From contig CALUXU010000007.1 of NCBI GenBank assembly GCA_944324825.1, positions 26,238 through 90,237 of the forward strand: a stretch of DNA of 64,000 nucleotides, given 5' to 3'. The notes beneath the pieces are model-generated. The model made no database searches and was not told the origin of the DNA. It worked only from the letters and a program-made list of their open reading frames with translations. Every line of letters starts with the position of its first letter. The stretch's first letter is position 1. Both the position numbers and the translations under genes were made by a program. Below are positions 44,357 through 54,141 of the stretch, piece by piece. Origin of the DNA: Candidatus Gastranaerophilales bacterium. Lineage in GTDB: Bacteria > Cyanobacteriota > Vampirovibrionia > Gastranaerophilales > Gastranaerophilaceae.

Positions 44357-46015
44357 TTAGCTAAAACTTACTGCTTTTTCAAGAGCTTCTTGTTTTTGTT
44401 TATTCAATCTTTCAATAGTTTTTGCAGTAATAAAAGGCAGATCCATTTTTTCGGTAAATATTTCAATATAGCACATTTTATCTTGATGTTCCGCAAGTTT
44501 TAATGCCGTATCAAATTCTTTTTCCGTCGTTGCAGTTGCAATCCATACATCTCCCTGGAACAATTCCGGAAGCTTAGAATAGTTCCAATCTGCAATATTA
44601 TTAAATGAATCTTCCGGATCATTTGATAAAATTCTTTCGATTGTATACCCCGAATTATTCAAAACTATAATAATCGGTTTAAGACCTCTTCTCATCATGT
44701 TACTAACTTCCGTTGCCGTTAACTGATGAGATCCTTCTCCTGTAAATAAAATTGTTCGTCTGGTCTTATCAGCTAAACATCCGCCCAAAGCTGCAGGAGT
44801 TGCCCAGCCGATAGAACCCCATAACGTTTGAGTATTTGCAATTACATTTTTCGGAAGTTTCATTGCAGAAAAACCATGCATTATAATGCCTGTTTCTATA
44901 AATAATAAATCATTTGACTTAAAGAACTCTTGAAGTCTTGGATAGATATAATCAGATGTAAGTTTTTTATCACTGATTTCAGGAGTTTTATAACCTGTAT
45001 CCGTTACATTAATATGATTATCTCTAACATTAACTAATTTGATTAATTCTTTCAAAACATCAGTCATTCTGATATTTTCATATTTTTTATTATTAATTAC
45101 GGAATATTCACCGTAAATTGCAATATGATCATCCGGTTTATATGGTAATGAAAACCCGAAAGTATTCAAATCACTGTATATAGGACCTACAGAAATTGCA
45201 CAGTCGGTTTCTGTTAAATATTTATAAGCAGTATCGTTCCCGAATACGCTAATATATGTTCCAAGATAATTTTCTTTATCAAAATCAATAATACCCGCAC
45301 CCATTAAAAAATTACTTGCAGGAATTCTTGTTTGTTCCGCAAACTTATTATATAAGTATTCGCACTGATAACGTTTTATTAATGCATCACCGATAATTAC
45401 CGGAGATTTTGCATTATTAATTAATGATGAAGCTTTTTCAACAAATGATTTTAAAATACTTTCATCACTTTTTACTTCTTTTATTAGAATATCACCGTCA
45501 ATATTCATAAGTGCAATATCCATAGGTATTGCAATATAAACAGGACGTTTTGTTGACGTAAAGACATTTATAATTCTGTCGATTTCTTCTTTCGCATTAT
45601 CTTTGTTCAAATATGCAGTTGTTTCGACAATTGGTTCAAAAGCTTGCTTAAATGCAAAATAATTCGGATGTTGAAAATTATGATGCAATAAGACATTATT
45701 TTCAATATGATTAGTCGCCGGAACTCCAACAATATGAATAACTGGAACATTTTCTGCAAAACTTCCTGCGATTGCATTCATTGCACTCAGTTCGCCAACC
45801 CCATAGGTTGTTACAACTGCACCATAACCTTTTACACGAGCATATCCGTCTGCCGCATAACCTGCATTAAGTTCATTCGTACAACCAATCCAAGAAGCAT
45901 CTTTATTATCTTCTATTGAATATAAAATATCAAAATTATAATCTCCCGGTAACCCAAAGTACTCGGTGATTCCTAAATTAACTAAATTTTTAATTAAATA
46001 ATCTGCTACTTTCAT
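44357..46015 (-). CDS. ThDP-dependent 2-oxoacid decarboxylase (pyruvate/indolepyruvate decarboxylase type)
   Basis: 552 aa. Catalytic Glu in TNELNAGYAADGYAR, the HH pair in NVLLHHNFQH specific to decarboxylases of this group, and the ThDP-binding GEGSHQLTATEV ... NNSGYTIERIL. Converts a 2-oxoacid (pyruvate, indolepyruvate or branched-chain) to an aldehyde and CO2. Pyruvate would give acetaldehyde and, with a dehydrogenase, ethanol. A divergent TrmB-type gene starts 87 nt away and may control it. The ATG 46015 has no Shine-Dalgarno; a TATGAT lies close upstream. Confidence 0.9.
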   Translation of the reverse strand: MKVADYLIKNLVNLGITEYFGLPGDYNFDILYSIEDNKDASWIGCTNELNAGYAADGYARVKGYGAVVTTYGVGELSAMNAIAGSFAENVPVIHIVGVPATNHIENNVLLHHNFQHPNYFAFKQAFEPIVETTAYLNKDNAKEEIDRIINVFTSTKRPVYIAIPMDIALMNIDGDILIKEVKSDESILKSFVEKASSLINNAKSPVIIGDALIKRYQCEYLYNKFAEQTRIPASNFLMGAGIIDFDKENYLGTYISVFGNDTAYKYLTETDCAISVGPIYSDLNTFGFSLPYKPDDHIAIYGEYSVINNKKYENIRMTDVLKELIKLVNVRDNHINVTDTGYKTPEISDKKLTSDYIYPRLQEFFKSNDLLFIETGIIMHGFSAMKLPKNVIANTQTLWGSIGWATPAALGGCLADKTRRTILFTGEGSHQLTATEVSNMMRRGLKPIIIVLNNSGYTIERILSNDPEDSFNNIADWNYSKLPELFQGDVWIATATTEKEFDTALKLAEHQDKMCYIEIFTEKMDLPFITAKTIERLNKQKQEALEKAVSFS

Positions 46016-46102
46016 ACTTTTATATTATCATACACAAATTCGACATTTATATTATCTTAATATCTTATTATATTTAGCCAATATTTCTGATAAAATAATC
46101 GT

Positions 46103-46933
46103 ATGGAAAAACTGATTGATAACCTGAAAGAATTAGGACTTAATACTTATGAGTCCAAAGTGTATATCGCTCTTTTGAAAAAACATCCGGCAACAGGGTA
46201 TGAGATAAGTAAAATTGCTAATATGCCGCAATCAAGAACTTACGATACCCTAAAATCACTGGAGCAAAAAAAGATTATCATCACAACAAATACAAAGCCT
46301 GCAGAATATGCGCCGATAAAGCCTAAAGAGCTTACCAAACTTTACCGCAGAAAAATGCAGTCAACTATTGAATATTTGGAAAACCATCTTCCGGATATAA
46401 AAGAAAATTATACAGAGCCGGTATTAACAGTTTCCGGGACACAGAATATAAAACAAAAGGTTCTGGAGGTCATAAGGTCTGCAAAACAAGAAATTTATCT
46501 TGAAATCTGGTCAAAGGATTTTCCGCAAATAGAAGAAGAACTTTTAAAAGCGTACGACAGAAATGTAGAAATAAGAATTGTTGGCTACGATAACCTAAAA
46601 ACAAATTTCGGGCTTGTATACGAGCATCCGTTTTCTAAGAATATAGAAAACTCGCTTGACGGCAGAATGATTATACTTTGTGTCGATTCTCAAGAAGCTG
46701 TTATCGGAAAATTTTATTCACAAAAAGCCGATTCAACAAACATTTTATGGACACAAAACGCCGATGTCGTATTCCTTGTTAAAGAACTTATCGTACATGA
46801 TATGTACCTTCTGGACATACAAGAAAACTTGCTTGATGAGATGAAATACACTTATGGTAAAGGCTTCAAACGTCTGCACGATAAAATTCTGGGTGCTAAT
46901 AACCTTTACAGTATTCATTCTTTCACTAAATAA
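46103..46933 (+). CDS. TrmB-family transcriptional regulator
   Basis: 276 aa. N-terminal winged helix LGLNTYESKVYIALLKKHPATGYEISKIANMPQSRTYDTLKSL-type module, a Lys/Arg-rich linker helix, and a C-terminal PLD-like sugar-binding domain (LEIWSKDFPQIEEELLKA), which is the TrmB pattern. These respond to sugars or related metabolites. Divergent from the decarboxylase with a short A/T-rich intergenic region that likely holds both promoters. TAAAAT ends 6 nt before ATG 46103 and no Shine-Dalgarno is present, so a leaderless transcript is likely. Confidence 0.88.
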   Translation: MEKLIDNLKELGLNTYESKVYIALLKKHPATGYEISKIANMPQSRTYDTLKSLEQKKIIITTNTKPAEYAPIKPKELTKLYRRKMQSTIEYLENHLPDIKENYTEPVLTVSGTQNIKQKVLEVIRSAKQEIYLEIWSKDFPQIEEELLKAYDRNVEIRIVGYDNLKTNFGLVYEHPFSKNIENSLDGRMIILCVDSQEAVIGKFYSQKADSTNILWTQNADVVFLVKELIVHDMYLLDIQENLLDEMKYTYGKGFKRLHDKILGANNLYSIHSFTK

Positions 46934-47399
46934 ACGGTCTTAAAATCATCGGAATAAGTTCATCAATCATAGAAACCAAAAAGATTATGAACATTACGAT
47001 TGCGAAAACTTTTTGCATATCCGAGAATAAAAATTCTTTTTTATTTTCTCTGAATTCATCAATTGCATTATGCTCCATCAGATAAGGTTTTACAGGCATT
47101 TGTTTTTCAATTTCTTCCAATACTTTTGAAAACTTGATTTTAATCAAAAGATTGTAAGAATCCATATTCATCCACCAAAGAGCACAGATTCCAAGCCCCA
47201 TAAGAGAAAATACAAACGGTAAAGACAGGGCATAAACAAATATAACGTTTTTAGTAATATTTACCAATAATAACAGGATAATTACCAAACACATATAAAA
47301 TCTGTTTACTGCAAAACTTCGGTTTATAAAATTATCCTTTTGTTCGGCATAAAGTCTGTATTGCTGCATCATTAAATTTAATTTTTCTGCTTCGTACAT
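46926..47399 (-). CDS. Small membrane protein co-transcribed with ftsH
   Basis: 157 aa. Cytoplasmic N-terminal helix (LMMQQYRLYAEQKDNFINRSF), two adjacent transmembrane segments (about 33-50 and 54-75), a soluble part, and a third segment at about 128-150. The N-terminal layout resembles RipA-type membrane proteins, but the similarity is from memory and weak. Starts 4 nt after the ftsH stop, with its AAGGA inside ftsH, so the two are coupled. A substrate, adaptor or partner of FtsH is possible. Confidence 0.7.
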   Translation of the reverse strand: MYEAEKLNLMMQQYRLYAEQKDNFINRSFAVNRFYMCLVIILLLLVNITKNVIFVYALSLPFVFSLMGLGICALWWMNMDSYNLLIKIKFSKVLEEIEKQMPVKPYLMEHNAIDEFRENKKEFLFSDMQKVFAIVMFIIFLVSMIDELIPMILRPFI

Positions 47400-47403
47400 T
47401 TAA

Positions 47404-49293
47404 TTATCCTTCCGTATGATTACCTTCACGACGTCTATATACTTCACTCATTAATTCATCAAACTCTTTTTCATCGAGAGTTTCTCTCTCTAATAACGCT
47501 TGAGAAATAAATTCAAGCATATCGCGATTTTGTCCCAATAAGTCTTTTGCTATCTGGTATCTTTCATCTACGATACGCTTAACTTCTTTATCAATTTCAG
47601 CCGCAATTTCTTCAGAGAAGTTTCTTGTATGACCGAAATCACGTCCCATAAATATATGTTCTTCGGATTTACCGTATGTAAGATTCCCCATTTTATCACT
47701 CATACCATAAGCGGTAACCATTTTACGTGCGATATCCGAAACTTTTTCCAAATCGTTTGAAGCACCGGTCGTAACAGAATCTCCGCCGTAGATAATTTCC
47801 TCCGCAACACGACCGCCGAGAGTCATTGTAATTCTATCCAGAAGTTGAGATTTTTTCATTGTCAAATAATCTTTTTCCGGCAGTGTCAATGTTATACCAA
47901 GCGCCATACCGCGAGGAATAATTGAAACCTTATGCAGAGGGTCACAATTATCTAACAGCTTGGCAAGAAGAGCATGCCCGACTTCGTGATAAGCGGTATT
48001 TGTTTTTTCTTCCTCAGATATAATACGGCTTTTCTTTTCAGGACCTGCCATAACTTTGTCTATGGCTTCTTCTAAATCAGTCATGTTAATTTCTGTCTTA
48101 TCGTGACGTGCAGCAAGCAAAGCTGCTTCATTCAACAGGTTTTGCAAATCAGCCCCGGTAAATCCCGGAGTTCTCTTTGCTAATACCTTTAAGTCAACCT
48201 CTTGTGCCAACGGTTTATTTTCAGCATGGACATTAAGAATTTGTTCACGCCCCAATACGTCAGGTTTATTGATAACAATTTGTCTGTCAAAACGTCCCGG
48301 TCTTAAAAGTGCGTTATCCAAAATGTCAGGTCTGTTTGTTGCGGCTATAACAATAATATTTGTATTCTTATCAAAACCGTCCATTTCAACCAGAAGTTGG
48401 TTCAGTGTTTGCTCTCTTTCATCATGACCGCCGCCAAGTCCGGCACCACGCTGACGTCCGACGGCATCAATTTCATCAATAAATATAATACAAGGCTGGT
48501 GTTTTTTAGCCTGATCAAATAAATCTCTTACACGGCTGGCACCAACACCGACAAACATTTCAACAAAGTCAGAACCGCTTATAGAGAAAAACGGAACACC
48601 TGCTTCACCTGCAACAGCTTTCGCCATAAGTGTTTTACCGGTACCAGGAGCACCTACAAGAAGAACACCCTTCGGGATTTTGGCGCCTAATTTAAGATAT
48701 TTTTCTCCGTGCTTTAAGAAATCAACAATTTCTTCAAGTTCTTTCTTTTCCTCATCAATACCTGCAACATCGTTAAACGTTGTTTTTACTTTACTATCTA
48801 GGAGCATTTTGGCTTTGCTCTTACCAAAAGACATAGCTTGAGAGCCGCCGGCCTGAATACTTTTCGCCATAACGACAAGAAATATTATAAATAATAACGG
48901 TAAGATTAAAGAGCCGAATATATTTACAATCTGCGATGATTCGCTAGGTTTTTTAACACTAATATCAACTTTTGCAGTTTCCAATTTCTTCATAATATCG
49001 GAGGATTGCGGTATAAGTACATGATATTGAAGTGTCGGAACCATTTTTGACGTTCCGTATAAAGGATTCGTCGTTTGTTCTTTTTCAGGAGCCTGTTGTT
49101 TTACCGGCAGCGCAAGAAGCGAATCTTTATCCACTTGAACGCTTTTTATTTCTCCGGCTTGAAGTTTTTGTACAAATTCTGTATATGTAAGCTCCTTCGT
49201 ATTCGTTGTCGGTCCGCTTAAAAGCATTGATATAAATGCTAGAACCATAACACCTAAAATAACGTACATGCCAACGGATTGACTTTTATTCAT
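47404..49293 (-). CDS. ftsH: ATP-dependent zinc metalloprotease FtsH
   Basis: Membrane-bound hexameric protease that degrades damaged or unassembled membrane proteins and some regulators. 629 aa. TM1 at residues 8-24, periplasmic domain, TM2 near 130-150, AAA domain with [28 protein letters not shown] and the second-region SRH ([21 protein letters not shown]). The protease zinc site is [13 protein letters not shown], with a later Asp in [22 protein letters not shown] precedes ATG 49293. Followed by a small membrane protein gene. Confidence 0.97.
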   Translation of the reverse strand: MNKSQSVGMYVILGVMVLAFISMLLSGPTTNTKELTYTEFVQKLQAGEIKSVQVDKDSLLALPVKQQAPEKEQTTNPLYGTSKMVPTLQYHVLIPQSSDIMKKLETAKVDISVKKPSESSQIVNIFGSLILPLLFIIFLVVMAKSIQAGGSQAMSFGKSKAKMLLDSKVKTTFNDVAGIDEEKKELEEIVDFLKHGEKYLKLGAKIPKGVLLVGAPGTGKTLMAKAVAGEAGVPFFSISGSDFVEMFVGVGASRVRDLFDQAKKHQPCIIFIDEIDAVGRQRGAGLGGGHDEREQTLNQLLVEMDGFDKNTNIIVIAATNRPDILDNALLRPGRFDRQIVINKPDVLGREQILNVHAENKPLAQEVDLKVLAKRTPGFTGADLQNLLNEAALLAARHDKTEINMTDLEEAIDKVMAGPEKKSRIISEEEKTNTAYHEVGHALLAKLLDNCDPLHKVSIIPRGMALGITLTLPEKDYLTMKKSQLLDRITMTLGGRVAEEIIYGGDSVTTGASNDLEKVSDIARKMVTAYGMSDKMGNLTYGKSEEHIFMGRDFGHTRNFSEEIAAEIDKEVKRIVDERYQIAKDLLGQNRDMLEFISQALLERETLDEKEFDELMSEVYRRREGNHTEG

Positions 49294-49429
49294 AAATGCT
49301 CCTAATAAATAATATTTACGTAAATAAGTATATCAAAAAAATATAAATAATAATAGTACAAAGTAATAAATAAAAAAGGTACTTTACAAAAAAAAATCAT
49401 CATGTATTATAAAAGAGTAATGACTCCGT

Positions 49430-49505
49430 GGGGGTTTAGCTCAGCTGGTAGAGCACCTGCTTTGCACGCAGGGGGTCAGGAGTTCGAATCTCCTAACCTC
49501 CACCA
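49430..49505 (+). tRNA. tRNA-Ala (anticodon TGC), CCA encoded
   Basis: 76 nt. Acceptor GGGGGTT/AACCTCC with the G3-U70 wobble that marks alanine tRNAs, D arm AGCTCAGCTGGTAGAGC, anticodon stem-loop CCTGC-TTTGCAC-GCAGG, T arm CAGGA-GTTCGAATC-TCCTA with TTCGAAT loop. CCA at 49503-49505 is encoded, unlike the Leu and Val genes of this window. Confidence 0.97.
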
Positions 49506-49513
49506 ATTAAATT

Positions 49514-49538
49514 AAAGAGCCGAAAAGGCTCTTTTTTT
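49514..49538 (+). terminator. Terminator of tRNA-Ala
   Basis: AAAGAGCC (49514-49521) with GGCTCTTT (49527-49534), 5-nt loop, T run. Confidence 0.9.
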
Positions 49539-49570
49539 GTATATAAGTTAAAATATTGTTCGGGGAAAAC

Positions 49571-50122
49571 ATGGCAAAATATATCGTATTTACAGGAGCG
49601 GGGATATCAAAATCAGCAGGGATTCCGACTTTTGAAGAAATTCCGGGGATTAAAGAAAAACTATCGGTGACTTTCAAAGAAGAACACCCGAAAGAGTTTG
49701 ATGAAGCTATTAATCTGCTTAAGAATAACGTCAAAGACAAAGAACCGACAAAAGCCCACAAAATAATCGCAAAATTACAAATTCCGGTTATAACAATGAA
49801 TGTTGACAATTTACACAGTAAAGCCGGCTCAAAAAACGTTTATGAACTCCACGGGAACTACTTAAAAAATAATATTGTATTATACGGGCAGGAAATGTAC
49901 CACAGCGACGATGCAATAAATCTTATAAAAGATACAGCTTATAAAGCAAAACAAGACGGAGATGATGCTATTTGATTGGTTATCGGAACCTCCATGCAAA
50001 CACAGTTTGCTAATATTCTTGTACATTATGCAGAATCCATCGGAGTAAAGGTTCTTTATATTGACAAAAACGCAGATGAAGAAGTTGAACAATTTTTTAC
50101 TCTAATGGGAGATTTGAAATAA
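49571..50122 (+). pseudogene. Sir2-like NAD-dependent deacylase interrupted by TGA
   Basis: Starts with the sirtuin NAD-binding motif FTGAGISKSAGIPTF, then ITMNVDNLHSKAG and VYELHGNYL with the catalytic His. Codon 135 is TGA (49973-49975). The same frame continues as LVIGTSMQTQFANILVHYAE, the last conserved sirtuin segment, to TAA at 50122. The zinc-ribbon with its four cysteines is missing between ELHG and LYGQE, so the ancestor was already a compact, non-standard sirtuin. GGGGA precedes ATG 49571. TGA is the normal stop of several genes here (36160, 56499, 62716), so recoding is unlikely; a nonsense mutation or sequencing error is favoured. Confidence 0.8.
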
Positions 50123-50951
50123 TTGTCAGCTTATCGCAATAAACAGGTCGATTATCTACATTTAGTTTCCCTATCGTAATATTTTTTTTATTACTACCAT
50201 GGTAATCACTGCCGCCTGAAATCAAGAGATTATATTTATTTGCGCAATCTATCAGGAAGGAAATTTCTGCATCATTATATCTTGAATAATAACATTCCAA
50301 ACCTTTTATACCGCATTCCATCATAGTATTTAAACGGAACAAAAATTCATCTTCTGATAGATGTTTTTCACCTTCACCCCCCAGAGGATGAGCCCAAATC
50401 GGGATACCACCTGCATTTAGAATTACATTAATAGCTTCTTCGCCGTCAAAGCGTGTATTACCTGTTTTACACCCGTCAAGATATTTTCTCATTGCAGATA
50501 AATTATCATCAGCCAAGCCTCTTTTAACCAGAATATTGGCAAAATGAGTTTTTACAACACTAGGTCGGGAATATAACCAATCAAGCTCTTCTTTTGTTAA
50601 TTCAATATTCCAAACCTCTTTTAAATATTTAATTCGAGTTTCCAATTTTTGTCTGCGTAATTCTTTACCTTTCAATATAAGATTATGCAAATCCATATCA
50701 TTAGGCTGATAATTATATCCCAGAATATGACACTTGATATCTCTTGTTTTACAGGTTAACTCAACACCTCTTATATATTTAATATGAGAAGGTGCAAATT
50801 TTTCTATCTCAATTGCACCATCAATTGTATCGTGATCCGTTAGAGAAAAAACACTTATATTTGATTTCTCTATATTAGTGAGCAGATTTTCAATAGTATC
50901 ACTGCCGTCAGAATAATTGCTATGAATATGTAAATCGGCAAGTATAGACAT
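50097..50951 (-). CDS. PHP-domain phosphoesterase
   Basis: 284 aa. Metal-binding motifs of the PHP fold: ADLHIHSNYSDGSDT, SLTDHDTIDGA, RGVELTC with CHILGYN, IPIWAHPLGG and late SGGSDYHGS. Family members remove phosphates from nucleotides or trim RNA ends (RNase AM type). Start ATG 50951 with GGAGG 5 nt upstream; the frame is open further upstream without support. The 3' end overlaps the sirtuin remnant by 26 nt. Confidence 0.88.
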   Translation of the reverse strand: MSILADLHIHSNYSDGSDTIENLLTNIEKSNISVFSLTDHDTIDGAIEIEKFAPSHIKYIRGVELTCKTRDIKCHILGYNYQPNDMDLHNLILKGKELRRQKLETRIKYLKEVWNIELTKEELDWLYSRPSVVKTHFANILVKRGLADDNLSAMRKYLDGCKTGNTRFDGEEAINVILNAGGIPIWAHPLGGEGEKHLSEDEFLFRLNTMMECGIKGLECYYSRYNDAEISFLIDCANKYNLLISGGSDYHGSNKKNITIGKLNVDNRPVYCDKLTIISNLPLE

Positions 50952-51049
50952 ATATCCTCCACCAAAATTGTAACATAAATATTGCATTAAAACGCAGAAA
51001 CATATATGATATCCATAAGAATACTTGTCCGAATCCATTAGGAGATTAT

Positions 51050-53779
51050 ATGAGCGATTTAAAAAAATTTTTACAAGATAATTTTATGCATTACCAAATT
51101 GAACAATTAAAAGATAATATTGAGAATAAAAAAATAATCATATACGGATGCGGACTTTTATTCCAAACAATACGAGAAGAATATGATTTATCAGAATTTA
51201 ATATTATAGGAATCTGTGATAAAAAATTTGCGCCGGAAGATGAAGGTAAAGATTTAATGGGATATGACATAATCCCGTATATAAAACTACCTGAATATAG
51301 TGCAGACTACATTATTGTCGCAGTTCAAAACTATTATCCAGTGATATCAGAACTAAAACGTATCATCAAAAACTCAAAAATTATCCCGCTTGTAAATTTA
51401 GACTTTAAATACAATGATATACGCTCAATTAGAAAAGATAAAAATAGTTTAATAAATAAGATATTCTCGATAAAAAAGAATTATACATCTACCACTGTTA
51501 CAATTTGCGGATTAAAATTTCGTTTTGAGGACAAATATAAAAAGTTACTGGAAGAATATAAATTTATGGAATCCAGACTGAATTTTAACCAAAAAATGTT
51601 AAACAGAATAAATATGGTCATATCCGGAGGTATTAATACCGCAAAACTTGACAGCGAAATAGAATTAATGTCAAAAAGCGGGATTACAGAAACACCAAGA
51701 GCACAGAAATTGATTGTGTCTTTAACATCATACCCTGAAAGAATGTATGATATCCACTACTGCCTGTATTCACTTCTTACCCAAACAACAAAACCGGATA
51801 AACTTATTTTGTGGTTAGCAGAAGAAGAATTCCCTAATAAAGAAAAAGATATTCCTAAAAAGGTACTATATTTTAAAAATTACGGGTTAGAAATAAAATG
51901 GTGTAAAAACATCAAATCGTATAAAAAACTTATCCCTGCGCTTAAAGAATTTCCAAATGATGTTATAGTAACCGCAGATGATGATATTTTTTATCCGGAA
52001 AACTGGCTTGAAAAGCTCTATAATGCCTACCTTGATGATTCCGGTTATATTTATTGTCATAATGCCCATAAAATAACCTTTGAAGGCAAGAACATAAAAG
52101 CTTATACAAACTGGCAGCGTTCAATTGATGATAATACGGCTGACTACATAAATGTGGCTGTCGGCTGCGGCGGAATATTATACCCTCCGCATAGCTTACA
52201 CCCGGATGTTTTTGAAGAAAAAACATTCATGTGGCTTGCACCGAATGCCGATGATATATGGTTCTGGGCAATGGCAGTTCTAAATAATACAAAAATAAAA
52301 GTTGTTAAATTCCCGATTAATAAAATTATATATACAAATCCAAAACGGGAAATGGGATTAACAACAGAGCATACACTATACCATGTTAATATGAAGGGAG
52401 GAAATGACCTTCAGCTGAAAAATGTAATCAATACATACCCGGAAATAAAAGATAAACTCAGAGATTATCATTATGTATTTGAATTATACAATGATGATAT
52501 TTATAATTACGTTCTGTTTCTTGATCATAAATTTGCATACGACTACGTAACAAAACAGGTAAAAGGAAACGCATCAATTCTTGAAATAGGATGCGGTGAC
52601 GGATACGGAACATCATATCTTGCCAAACATTTCAGACATGTAGAAGCGATTGATATCTCGGAAGATGCAATAACAAAAGCCAAAGCTGTATATAAACAGG
52701 ATAACTGTACGTTTAAAACTTATTCAGGGAAAAAACTGAATTACCCGGATAATTTCTTTGATGCGGTTGTTTCTTTCCATGTAATAGAGCACGTCAAAAA
52801 TGTTAAACAGTATCTTAAGGAAATAAAAAGAGTTTTAAAAGATGACGGCGTTTTTATCATAACAACTCCGTCCAGAACTCATAGACTTGCACCAAAACAA
52901 AAGCCTTGGAATGAAGAGCATTTAAGAGAATACGATTCCAAAATGCTGCAAAAAGAAGTTTCAAAAGTCTTCAATAGTTTTAAGATTCTAAGTGTTACAT
53001 CAAAACAAGAAATATTGGATATAGAATTCAACCGCGTTGCAGATAAACGCTCTGATTTTAACGGAATTAGAAAACGAATAAAAACAGATATAGACTATAA
53101 AAAAGAATTTTCGATAAATGACTTTTACGTATCCGAAACAAATCTTGATTCCGGTTTAGATTTAATGGTGACCAATATAAATTTTGATTCAGCAAAATAT
53201 TGGGAAAACAGATACAAAAATCAAGGAAACTCCGGTGCCGGGAGTTATGGAGTATTAGCCGAGTTTAAGGCAGATGTAATAAACAATTTTATAAAAGAAC
53301 ACAATATTAACAACGTTATAGAATTTGGCTGCGGTGACGGAAACCAGCTTGAGTTATTTAAAATACATAATTATACAGGCTTTGACGTTTCTGATACTAT
53401 ACTTGACTATTGTAAAAGGAAATTCCGTCTTAATAAGGATTACAAATTCAAAAATATGACAGAATATGCTGACGAAAGAGCAGAATTAACACTTTCGCTT
53501 GATGTAATTTATCATTTGATTGAAAATAATGTCTATGAAGAATATATGAATCGTCTGTTTGATTCTTCAGATAAATATGTAATTATTTATGCATCTAATA
53601 AAAATGAAGAGCATTATATCCACGTAAAACACAGAAAATTTACTAATTGGGTTGAGCAAAATAAAGAAGAATGGAAACTTATACAGGTTATTCCAAACAA
53701 ATACCCGTATAATCCTGACAAACCAAATGAATCTTCTTTTGCAGACTTTTATATATTTGAACGTAAAGTTATTCACTAA
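51050..53779 (+). CDS. Four-domain protein: Rossmann module, glycosyltransferase, two methyltransferases
   Basis: 909 aa, no signal peptide or membrane segment. (1) About 24-115: Rossmann-like module (KKIIIYGCGLLFQTI, IIGICDKKF) shared with four other proteins of this region. (2) About 218-430: GT-A-type glycosyltransferase-like domain, SLTSYPERM and the metal-binding TADDDIFYP (Asp310-312). (3) About 495-660: class I SAM methyltransferase, LEIGCGDGYG, FHVIEHVKN. (4) About 715-905: second SAM methyltransferase, EFGCGDGNQ, LSLDVIYHLI. It probably adds and methylates a sugar of a surface polysaccharide; acceptor unknown. AGGAG precedes ATG 51050. First gene of the polysaccharide region. Confidence 0.82.
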   Translation: MSDLKKFLQDNFMHYQIEQLKDNIENKKIIIYGCGLLFQTIREEYDLSEFNIIGICDKKFAPEDEGKDLMGYDIIPYIKLPEYSADYIIVAVQNYYPVISELKRIIKNSKIIPLVNLDFKYNDIRSIRKDKNSLINKIFSIKKNYTSTTVTICGLKFRFEDKYKKLLEEYKFMESRLNFNQKMLNRINMVISGGINTAKLDSEIELMSKSGITETPRAQKLIVSLTSYPERMYDIHYCLYSLLTQTTKPDKLILWLAEEEFPNKEKDIPKKVLYFKNYGLEIKWCKNIKSYKKLIPALKEFPNDVIVTADDDIFYPENWLEKLYNAYLDDSGYIYCHNAHKITFEGKNIKAYTNWQRSIDDNTADYINVAVGCGGILYPPHSLHPDVFEEKTFMWLAPNADDIWFWAMAVLNNTKIKVVKFPINKIIYTNPKREMGLTTEHTLYHVNMKGGNDLQLKNVINTYPEIKDKLRDYHYVFELYNDDIYNYVLFLDHKFAYDYVTKQVKGNASILEIGCGDGYGTSYLAKHFRHVEAIDISEDAITKAKAVYKQDNCTFKTYSGKKLNYPDNFFDAVVSFHVIEHVKNVKQYLKEIKRVLKDDGVFIITTPSRTHRLAPKQKPWNEEHLREYDSKMLQKEVSKVFNSFKILSVTSKQEILDIEFNRVADKRSDFNGIRKRIKTDIDYKKEFSINDFYVSETNLDSGLDLMVTNINFDSAKYWENRYKNQGNSGAGSYGVLAEFKADVINNFIKEHNINNVIEFGCGDGNQLELFKIHNYTGFDVSDTILDYCKRKFRLNKDYKFKNMTEYADERAELTLSLDVIYHLIENNVYEEYMNRLFDSSDKYVIIYASNKNEEHYIHVKHRKFTNWVEQNKEEWKLIQVIPNKYPYNPDKPNESSFADFYIFERKVIH

Positions 53780-54141
53780 TGTAACAAGTTTGGCGATTCA
53801 CAACCTTAATCACTTGTCAAAACAGAGATTCTTCGGGCTGTGCCCTCAGAATGACAAAAAACCAGTCATTGCGAGCGTTAGCGCGGCAATCTTTCATGTT
53901 CTTGATTCTTTTGTGCAATAAATAGCACACTACTCACTGTGTTGCTTGTCAGTGTAATATTTCAGATTCACTATCGGTAAGAACCTGAAACAAGTTCAGG
54001 TTGACAAAGGAGTGTTGGTTTTACTTAGCTGCCTAACTACTTGACTACTTAGCCGCATTTCCAACTTCTTTCATTTGCTTAATCACCCAATCACTTAATC
54101 ACTTGTTATGCTATAATTATCTTACCGGAGAGAATTTAATA
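53780..54141. repeat. Repeat-rich intergenic region with flanking direct repeats
   Basis: No coding frame. CTTAATCACTTGT occurs at 53805-53817 and again at 54094-54106, bracketing ~276 bp of higher-GC sequence. Inside are GATTCTTCGGGCTGTGCC followed by TCAGAATGAC, CATTGCGAGCGTTAGCGCGGCAATC and an inverted repeat CCTGAAACAAGTTCAGG. These resemble dispersed palindromic intergenic repeats known from many bacteria. The end is low-complexity (AATCAC units). TATAAT at 54112-54117 is the likely -10 box for the next gene. Confidence 0.65.

Noticed and set aside
49973..49975. TGA as a sense codon (alternative code or selenocysteine)
   Set aside because: Other genes here end in TGA at 36160, 56499 and 62716, and no SECIS-like hairpin is evident.
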